This document shows, piece by piece, positions 1 through 4,966 of a stretch of DNA of 9,334 nucleotides. Source of the stretch: Gemmatimonadota bacterium (GTDB taxonomy: Bacteria; Gemmatimonadota; Gemmatimonadetes; Gemmatimonadales; GWC2-71-9); contig QHTY01000117.1 in NCBI GenBank assembly GCA_003220985.1, forward strand, positions 481 to 9,814, written 5' to 3'. A program made the position numbers and the translations under genes. The notes under the pieces were generated by a model that searched no databases, was not told the DNA's origin, and saw nothing but the letters and a program-made list of their open reading frames with translations. The stretch's first letter is position 1, and each line of letters starts with the position of its first letter.

Positions 1-554
1 CATCCCAGCGCCGCCCGCTGGCGGGCAGCCTGGGCTCCGAGCTCCCGTGCCCGCCGAATGAGCCCACGCAGGTTATAGACCCCCGTCAGCTCGTCGATGA
101 AGCTGTCGGTGCGCGCTTGATCCGCATCGAGTTTCGCGGGGAGAAACGCGTCGAGCACCGCCAGCAGCTCCTCGGCATCCAGGGGGTCGCCGAGACAGGC
201 CCAGGCTCCTGCGCGCCATGCCGCGAGACGGTCGCGGCGCGTGGGGGGACTCGACAACGTCACGAATACCGGAGTACTGGGCGAGACGACGCGGTGGGCA
301 CGCAATTCGCGGCAGAACTCCTGTGGCGTGATGTCGGGAAGATCGTCCACGATCACCGCGTCGGGTGGCTCGCGCCCAATTTGCGTCAGTGTGTCGGCTC
401 GCGTGAACGCGGTGTGCACGACGTAGCCGCGGGGCGCGAGAACAGTCTCCAGCGCCCGGCTAATCCACTCGTGTTTGCTCGCGATGAGAACGAGAATGGA
501 GAGAGCGCGCTGCGTTTTGACTTCGCCACCCCCGCCCGTGTAGTGTGATGCCAT
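1..554 (-). CDS. Pseudo-receiver / GGDEF-like protein, copy A (partial, 3' end outside window)
   Basis: The reading frame starts at ATG 554 and runs off the left edge after 184 codons. Residues about 18-140 fold like a response-regulator receiver. A possible phospho-acceptor is kept (IVDD, D70), as is the beta4 Thr (VFVT). The acidic pair after beta1 is replaced by LIASKHE, and the beta5 Lys-Pro is replaced by GDP (residues 122-124). Magnesium-dependent phosphorylation is therefore doubtful. Residues about 152-184 (DELTGVYNLRGL) match the opening of a GGDEF domain; its signature lies outside the window. The protein is a paralogue of the complete gene at 6253-7122, sharing the PDAxxxD, RAGAW and GDPLDxEEL blocks. 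It diverges from HK1 across 256 bp. No Shine-Dalgarno sequence precedes the ATG. No output DNA-binding domain is seen in the visible part. Likely role (inferred): a signalling partner of the neighbouring kinases. Confidence 0.8.
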   Translation of the reverse strand, partial: MASHYTGGGGEVKTQRALSILVLIASKHEWISRALETVLAPRGYVVHTAFTRADTLTQIGREPPDAVIVDDLPDITPQEFCRELRAHRVVSPSTPVFVTLSSPPTRRDRLAAWRAGAWACLGDPLDAEELLAVLDAFLPAKLDADQARTDSFIDELTGVYNLRGLIRRARELGAQAARQRAALG

Positions 555-810
555 GTGGCCCGGCCCGACTCGGACAGTGTCTGCAGGAGTCGTGCGGGGC
601 CGAATCGCCTTCAAGTTGACTGCGGCCAATACGTTACCACCTGTCTCGGGGCCTGGACAGGCTTCTGAACTGATGCAGCGTCGTTACAAACCCGCGACGG
701 GATTGGTAGACGCAGCCGCTGGGTTTTCCCCGAGTCCTTCCCCTAGGCATTCTAGCGGCTTTCGCCGACAGGAGACATATTGCTGCTCGCCCTAGTCACC
801 TACAAGGTGC
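555..810. promoter_or_regulatory. Divergent intergenic region between pseudo-receiver gene A and HK1
   Basis: These 256 bp must hold the promoters of both flanking genes. A short inverted repeat, CCTGTC (640-645) and GACAGG (656-661), encloses a 10-bp loop. A TTGACT hexamer at 616-621 resembles a -35 box, but no convincing -10 box follows at the right spacing. An SD-like AGGAGA sits at 770-775, too far from the HK1 ATG at 811 to serve it; a stop codon at 793-795 blocks any upstream start in the HK1 frame. I see no convincing gene here. Confidence 0.4.
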
Positions 811-2007
811 ATGACTTTAAAGCAAGCGATGTCCCGAAGTCAGTCGCACCCCACCGGTGAGTCCCGGGCTCCCGCGGCGTCTGACCACGCCGGCTCCGTT
901 GGCAGTTCTCCCGCAATTCTGCAATCCGCAGCGCGGCACGTCATCCTCCAGTGGAGACAGCGGATCGGCGAGACGCCCGCCGCTCCGGAGATTGCCGATC
1001 TCATGGTGGTTCTCGCGACCAGCATCGTCGAAACGCAGATCACAGCCGCGCCGGTCATTGACGAGAGAGTGCGGTCCAGCCTCGGTCGCCATCTCCTGGA
1101 GCAGTTGCGACGGGAGGTGGTGCGGCGCTGGACGGAAAGCGGAGTCGCCGACTCGGAGCTGCCGCCGCTGCTCGTTGCCATCGAGCGCGTGCGCGATGCC
1201 CTGGAGCCCACTCCCACCGAGGCGTTCGCCCTGCGGCTGGGAGGCCCCGAGGGAATGGAGCTGCTCGTGGACGTCGCACACGATCTGCGATCGCCGCTCA
1301 CGTCGATCCTGTTTCTCGCGGAGACGATGCAGCGTGGCCAGAGCGGGCCGATCAGCGATGTGCAACGCCGCCAACTCGGTTTGATCTACTCAACGGCGCT
1401 GGGCCTCAGCTCGGTCGCCAGCGACCTCATCGATCTGTCACGCAGCGATCAACTGGTCGAGCCGGCGCCCATTCCCTTCTCCGTGACCGGTGTACTGGAG
1501 TCGGTGCACAACATCGTGCGTCCGATGGTCGAGGAGAAAAAGGTCGCGTTGCGCGTGCTGCGGCCCGCGGTTGACCAACGGCTGGGACATCCGGTCGCGC
1601 TGAGCCGCGTGCTGCTGAACCTGACCACCAACGCGCTGAAGTTCACGGACAAAGGCTACGTCGAGATCGTCACGCGGGAGCTGTTGCCGCACCGCATCGA
1701 ATTCGCCGTGCGCGACAGCGGTAAAGGGATCGATCGCCCGGCGCTCGCGACGCTCGTCAGCCCGCTGCGATCGGACACCGACCGGTTGAGGGAAGAACAT
1801 GAGGACGGCCGCGCACGGCATTCGTTTTCACGAACCGGACTGGGCCTGACGATATGCGACAGGCTGCTGCGCGCGATGGGCTCGACGCTACAAGTGGAAA
1901 GTCGACCGGACTGGGGCACTCGCTTCTTCTTCGAGCTCGAGCTGCCACCCTATTCATCGCCGCGGAATACGCCACACCCCACCGCCCGGCCGCCGCAGGG
2001 GCGTTAG
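811..2007 (+). CDS. Soluble sensor histidine kinase HK1 (HisKA + HATPase_c)
   Basis: Cytosolic histidine kinase of 398 aa that autophosphorylates and passes phosphate to a receiver domain. The H-box DVAHDLRSPLTSIL places the phospho-accepting His at residue 157. The HATPase_c domain shows the N-box (LLNLTTNALKFT, N270/N274), G1 (DSGKGI, 302-307) and G2 (TGLGLTIC, 342-349), so all catalytic parts look intact. Residues about 35-140 form a helical N-terminal domain (GRHLLEQLRREVVRRW) that I cannot name; no membrane segment is visible. A short Pro/Arg-rich tail (380-398) ends the protein. It is a clear paralogue of HK2 (4967-6256). It converges on the NtrC-type regulator, with 42 bp between the stops. 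ATG 811 is the first possible start in frame after a stop at 793-795. ATG 829 is an alternative. Neither has a good SD. Confidence 0.9.
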   Translation: MTLKQAMSRSQSHPTGESRAPAASDHAGSVGSSPAILQSAARHVILQWRQRIGETPAAPEIADLMVVLATSIVETQITAAPVIDERVRSSLGRHLLEQLRREVVRRWTESGVADSELPPLLVAIERVRDALEPTPTEAFALRLGGPEGMELLVDVAHDLRSPLTSILFLAETMQRGQSGPISDVQRRQLGLIYSTALGLSSVASDLIDLSRSDQLVEPAPIPFSVTGVLESVHNIVRPMVEEKKVALRVLRPAVDQRLGHPVALSRVLLNLTTNALKFTDKGYVEIVTRELLPHRIEFAVRDSGKGIDRPALATLVSPLRSDTDRLREEHEDGRARHSFSRTGLGLTICDRLLRAMGSTLQVESRPDWGTRFFFELELPPYSSPRNTPHPTARPPQGR

Positions 2008-2049
2008 GCCAGCGGGCGAGAATCCGCGGCGCGGCAGCGGCGCGTCAGG

Positions 2050-2217
2050 TCACTGCTGAGTGTTCGCCGGCTCACTGTTCACCGGTTCGGGGCCCGTCAG
2101 GATGCGCTGCAAGCCGTGGCGCTCCATCAGCCGGTACAATGTGGTCCGATCGACGGCCGCGATGCGTGCCGCCTTCGAGATGTTGTTGCCGGCCTGCGCG
2201 ACGAGCCAGGTGAGGTA
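2050..2217 (-). pseudogene. Detached Fis-type helix-turn-helix of the NtrC-type regulator (out of frame)
   Basis: Translating from TAC at 2217-2215 gives YLTWLVAQAGNNISKAAR followed by IAAVDRTTLYRLMERHGLQR, then a short tail and TGA at 2050-2052. This is the typical C-terminal Fis/HTH_8 domain of NtrC-family activators (family knowledge). In relatives the helix is joined directly to the sequence ending in EF plus a few residues; here only GA separates TTC (2222-2220) from TAC. A loss of 7 bases, or any loss of 1 modulo 3, would explain it. The HTH itself shows no damage, so the shift is either recent or an assembly or read error. Confidence 0.8.
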
Positions 2218-3674
2218 TCGAACTCCGCCAGCAGCCGCTCGCGCGCGACGTGGTAGGTTTCCTCGAGCGGCATCGGGACCACCTGGGAATCGGCCGGGAC
2301 GGGGGGCGCTTGGGCGCTTCCCTCGCTCGTCGGGCCCGTGCTGAGGGCTCCTCCGGCCCCGCCGCCGCCCCCCAACGCCCCTCCTTGCACGAACGGCAGG
2401 TCCTCCGCGCGCAGCTCCGCGCCTGGCTCGAGCAGGACGACCGCGTGTTCGATCACATTCTGGAGCTCGCGGACGTTGCCCGGCCACGCGTGCGCCCGCA
2501 GCGCGCGGATCGAGCTCTCTGAAAGTGTGGGCACGGCGCTCTTCGTATCCCGGTGGGCGCGCCAGTAGTAATTCAGGAAATGATTGGCGAGCAGCGGGAT
2601 GTCTTCCGGGCGGTTCTTGAGTTGTGGGACGTAAATCGGAACGACCCGCAAGCGGTAATAGAGATCTTCGCGCAACCCGCCCGACTTGACCGCTTCTTCC
2701 GGGTCACCATTCGTCGCAGCGATGAAGCGCACGTTGACGACGGCATCGGTTGTCTCGCTGCCGACGCGGCGAACGACACCGTCCTGAATTACGCGCAGCA
2801 GCTTCGCCTGTGTCGGCTTGGACATCTCGAGCAGCTCATCCAGAAAGAGCGTGCCGCCGTTGGCACTCTCCAGCAGGCCGGCTTTGTCGCGCACGGCGCC
2901 GGTGAACGCGCCCTTCACGTGGCCGAACATCTCCGATTCGAGCAGCGCTTCGGGCAGCGCGGCGCAGTTGAGCGCGACCAGCGGTTTGCTGCTGCGCCGG
3001 CTGTGCGCGTGGATGAACTGGGCAATCAGCTCCTTGCCCGAGCCGCTCTCACCCGTGATGAACACCGACGCGTCCGTGGGGGCCACGCGGCGCGCGAGAT
3101 CGATCGCCCGGCGGAATACCGGCGAAACGCCCAGCACCTCGACCCGATCACTGTTGCCGTGCTCCTTCGCGAACTCGGCCTGCTGCTGCTTCGATTCCTG
3201 CGCGACGCTGACGGTATGCACCGCGCGGCCGACGAGAATCTGGAAATGCGTCGCGGAGAACGGCTTGGGGAGATAGTCCCAGGCGCCCAGGCGCAACGCT
3301 TCCACGCTCGAGGCGACGCTGGGATTTCCGGTCATCATGATGACGATCATCTCCGGGCAGGCCTCGATCGCCGCACGCAGCAGCTCGTACCCGGACACCT
3401 CACTCATGTAGAGATCGAGGAGGGCGATGTCGAAGCGGCGATGGCGCAGCAGCTCGAGCGCTTCCTGACCGCGACCGACGGCCGTGACTTGGTAGCCGTC
3501 GAGCTGCAGCAGGTTCGAGCAGCTCTCCCGCAGCGTGCGATCGTCGTCGACGACCAGGAATCGGATCCCCGCTTTCACCTGCGGATTCAGCGGGGGCAGT
3601 CCAATGACGCCAGGCGCGGACGCGGGGTTCGGATTGAAATGCGGAGCGCGATGTGGGGATGCGGGTGCAGGCAT
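2127..3674 (-). CDS. NtrC/AtoC-type sigma54-activator response regulator, frameshifted before its DNA-binding domain
   Basis: The receiver domain (about 37-155) has the acidic pair D43/D44, phospho-acceptor D87, T115 and K137, all canonical. The AAA+ sigma54-interaction domain (about 180-420) has Walker A GESGSGKE (208-215), the sigma54-contacting GAFTGA loop (255-260), Walker B GGTLFLDE (273-280), the arginine-finger segment LREDLYYRL and WPGNVREL (397-404). A Gly-rich linker follows (431-444). After EETYHVARERLLAEF (471-485) the frame runs into 30 residues of unrelated sequence and stops. The expected Fis-type helix-turn-helix continues in another frame at 2050-2217, so the intact gene would span 2050-3674. 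As read, the protein can be phosphorylated and hydrolyse ATP but lacks specific DNA binding. In Walker B the usual DEIGE is DELLE. ATG 3674 is supported by GAGGA seven bases upstream. The likely partner kinase is the convergent HK1. Confidence 0.9.
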   Translation of the reverse strand: MPAPASPHRAPHFNPNPASAPGVIGLPPLNPQVKAGIRFLVVDDDRTLRESCSNLLQLDGYQVTAVGRGQEALELLRHRRFDIALLDLYMSEVSGYELLRAAIEACPEMIVIMMTGNPSVASSVEALRLGAWDYLPKPFSATHFQILVGRAVHTVSVAQESKQQQAEFAKEHGNSDRVEVLGVSPVFRRAIDLARRVAPTDASVFITGESGSGKELIAQFIHAHSRRSSKPLVALNCAALPEALLESEMFGHVKGAFTGAVRDKAGLLESANGGTLFLDELLEMSKPTQAKLLRVIQDGVVRRVGSETTDAVVNVRFIAATNGDPEEAVKSGGLREDLYYRLRVVPIYVPQLKNRPEDIPLLANHFLNYYWRAHRDTKSAVPTLSESSIRALRAHAWPGNVRELQNVIEHAVVLLEPGAELRAEDLPFVQGGALGGGGGAGGALSTGPTSEGSAQAPPVPADSQVVPMPLEETYHVARERLLAEFDTSPGSSRRPATTSRRRHASRPSIGPHCTG

Positions 3675-3681
3675 CGAGCGG

Positions 3682-3686
3682 TCCTC
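3682..3686 (-). promoter_or_regulatory. Ribosome binding site of the NtrC-type regulator
   Basis: On the minus strand GAGGA is followed by seven bases and ATG 3674. This is one of the clearest Shine-Dalgarno sites in the window, and it fixes the start of the regulator. Confidence 0.7.
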
Positions 3687-3688
3687 GT

Positions 3689-3712
3689 TTAGTGATTCTG
3701 TTAGTGATTCTC
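3689..3712. repeat. 12-bp tandem direct repeat upstream of the NtrC-type regulator
   Basis: TTAGTGATTCTG (3689-3700) is followed at once by TTAGTGATTCTC (3701-3712): 11 of 12 bases identical, in direct tandem. It lies just upstream of the SD of the minus-strand regulator gene, in the leader or core promoter. The position suits an operator (for example for autoregulation), but that is inference. Confidence 0.6.
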
Positions 3713-4015
3713 TAGCACCTGTCAGCAGGGAACGCGCCTAACTGCCGAGCATCCCGAAGCCGCTGATTCACAATGACTTGGGGGATGCCGCTCCGCGCCA
3801 TGTTGCGCAGTCGCGTCATCACAGTACCCCGCTCGACTTGCCATGTTGCGCACACGCAACATCGGGATCCTTGCTACAGCGCTTGCACGACCGTGGTGCG
3901 GCCTAGCCACAAGACGCGGCCCGGGAGGGGGGCGCCCGTGAGGAGTTTTCAGCGGAGTTGGCGGGCCCGAAACTTGACCGCAAACGGAACGGGCAACCGC
4001 ATGAGGGGCGATCCA
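3713..4015. promoter_or_regulatory. Long divergent intergenic region between the NtrC-type regulator and the small ORF / NarL operon
   Basis: About 300 bp without a convincing gene. Frames that cross it give Arg/Pro-rich, family-less translations. It contains the palindrome and half-site described separately. I found no canonical sigma54 promoter (GG, 10 bases, GC with consensus flanks) on either strand by eye; TTGCA at 3883-3887 lacks the matching GG. It should carry the promoters for the minus-strand regulator and for the plus-strand genes starting at 4016 or 4263. Confidence 0.4.
3797..3862. promoter_or_regulatory. Palindromic operator candidate plus upstream half-site
   Basis: ATGTTGCG (3843-3850), CACA, CGCAACAT (3855-3862) is a perfect 8+8 bp inverted repeat with a 4-bp centre. 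The 13-mer GCCATGTTGCGCA occurs exactly twice, at 3797-3809 and 3840-3852, 43 bp apart, which is about four helical turns. A dyad and a phased half-site upstream of an activator gene is the typical layout of an enhancer or operator for a Fis-type or other dimeric regulator. Which protein binds is unknown; the neighbouring NtrC-type regulator is the obvious guess. Confidence 0.5.
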
Positions 4016-4219
4016 ATGCACGCCTGGGCTGAGGCTCCGGACGAGTTGGCGCAGCGCATCGAGGAGAAACTGTCGCAACTCGACCGGTTTGGCCTGGGTG
4101 GCGTGCCTCAGTTGCTGCTCGAGTGGAAGCGTCGCGCCCCAAAACTGTCCCCCCCCCCCACGGTCTCCCCCGGATGCCCCCCGCCCCAAGCACCCGAAGC
4201 GGGAGCGCTAAGCCGCTAA
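4016..4219 (+). CDS. Small hypothetical protein, 67 aa
   Basis: ATG 4016 is preceded by GAGGGG (4003-4008) at a seven-base distance, a good Shine-Dalgarno site. The product begins MHAWAEAPDELAQRIEEKL, and residues about 7-42 look like two amphipathic helices (LAQRIEEKLSQLDRF and VPQLLLEWKRR). The rest is a Pro-rich tail (PPPTVSPGCPPP). No membrane segment or signal peptide is present, and I recognise no family. It ends 43 bp before the NarL-type regulator, so it may be the first gene of a three-gene operon with that regulator and HK2. The tail is written across a run of 11 C (4149-4159), where an indel would change the C-terminus. The frame stays open back to 3773, but the upstream part looks non-coding and overlaps the palindrome. 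It could also be a chance ORF. Confidence 0.4.
   Translation: MHAWAEAPDELAQRIEEKLSQLDRFGLGGVPQLLLEWKRRAPKLSPPPTVSPGCPPPQAPEAGALSR
4149..4159 (+). repeat. Homopolymer run of 11 C
   Basis: Eleven consecutive C within the tail of the small ORF, followed by ACGG. Such runs are prone to polymerase slippage and to sequencing length errors, so the reading frame downstream to 4219 is less certain. Confidence 0.8.
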
Positions 4220-4262
4220 ATCACTCTGGCCGAAGCGGCTACGGTCCACCAAATTGAGACCG

Positions 4263-4919
4263 ATGTCGCCGAGCGCTTCTCCTCGTTCGGTTCCCGTTCG
4301 CCTGGTACTGGCGGATGATCATCTCGTGCTGCGGCAGGCGCTGCGAGCGTTGCTGGAACAGCGGGGGCTCGAGGTCGTCGCCGACGAGCCGGACGGCCGT
4401 GCGGCAGTCGATGCCGTACAGCGCTATTCACCAGATGTCGCCGTTTTGGACGTAGCCATGCCGGTGCTCAACGGCGTGGACGCCGCCCGCGAAATCGCCC
4501 GGATCGCGCCCGAATGTCCCGTGATCCTCCTCTCTGGTGTCGACGACACCCGTTTTGTCCGGGAGGCGCTCAAGGTCGGCGTGAAGGGGTTCGTCCAGAA
4601 AAGCCAGGGGTGTGATGAGCTGGTACACGCTATAGAGGAAGTGCGCGAGGGCCGCCTGTATGTCAGTCCCGGCGCGTCGCAGGCGATCGTCGACGGGTTG
4701 GCCAGCCCTGCGCCCGATGGATCCCGGCTGACGCCCCGGGAGCGTCAAGTCCTGCAACTGGTGGGGGAAGGGAAATCGACCAAGCAGATCGCGGAAGTCC
4801 TGCACATCAGCGTGAAGACCGCGGAATTTCACCGTGGCCGGCTCATGAAGAAGTTGAATGTCCACGACACGGCCAACCTGGTGCGTTATGCGATCCGGGA
4901 AGGCTGGATCGTCTTATAG
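4263..4919 (+). CDS. NarL/FixJ-family response regulator
   Basis: DNA-binding response regulator of 218 aa from ATG 4263; a TTG at 4254 would add three residues. The receiver domain has the acidic pair D18/D19 (LADDH), phospho-acceptor D63 (VLDVAMP), S91 at the switch position (ILLSG) and K113 (GFVQKS), so it looks fully functional. The C-terminal LuxR-type helix-turn-helix (about 155-215) starts LTPRERQVLQLVGEGKS and continues KQIAEVLHISVKTAEFHRGR. The length is normal for the family. The HK2 gene follows after 47 bp in the same direction, so the two very likely form a kinase-regulator operon. NarL-type regulators are usually paired with HisKA_3 kinases (family knowledge), but HK2 has the HisKA-type H-box HDLRSPLT. 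The SD is weak (only GAG at 4255-4257). Confidence 0.93.
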   Translation: MSPSASPRSVPVRLVLADDHLVLRQALRALLEQRGLEVVADEPDGRAAVDAVQRYSPDVAVLDVAMPVLNGVDAAREIARIAPECPVILLSGVDDTRFVREALKVGVKGFVQKSQGCDELVHAIEEVREGRLYVSPGASQAIVDGLASPAPDGSRLTPRERQVLQLVGEGKSTKQIAEVLHISVKTAEFHRGRLMKKLNVHDTANLVRYAIREGWIVL

Positions 4920-4966
4920 GCCCCCGCTGCATGAAACCTAATTGATCCCCTAGGGTACCAACGCTG

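Noticed and set aside
553..795. 80-codon plus-strand frame between gene A and HK1
   Set aside because: No SD or family signal; it would occupy the only promoter space of two divergent genes.
2008..2049. Bidirectional terminator between HK1 and the NtrC-type gene
   Set aside because: The 42-bp gap is GC-rich but I see no clear stem with a T-run on either strand.
2553..3692. Long plus-strand open frame of 379 codons opposite the NtrC-type regulator
   Set aside because: It mirrors the coding frame of a well-supported regulator with Walker and GAFTGA motifs; its translation has no domain and is Arg/His/Gln-rich, a typical high-GC shadow.
3863..3890. Possible sigma54 promoter ending in TTGCA at 3883-3887
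   Set aside because: The base pair expected to be GG at -24 is GC; the match is not canonical.
3773..4015. Upstream extension of the small ORF to ATG 3773
   Set aside because: No SD at 3773, a Cys/Arg/His-rich improbable N-terminus, and overlap with the palindrome; ATG 4016 has a proper SD.
3722..4189. Minus-strand open frame of 155 codons in the intergenic region
   Set aside because: Gly/Arg/Ala-rich low-complexity translation without SD or family resemblance; it crosses the palindrome and the poly-C run.
4211..4240. Inverted repeat AGCCGCT / AGCGGCT between the small ORF and the NarL gene as a terminator
   Set aside because: Only 7 bp with a 16-bp loop and no T-run; it could be chance in GC-rich DNA.
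740..4954. CCCCTAGG upstream of both kinases (740-747 and 4947-4954) as a shared operator
   Set aside because: Only 8 bp, at very different distances from the two starts (63 and 12 bases), with no wider similarity.
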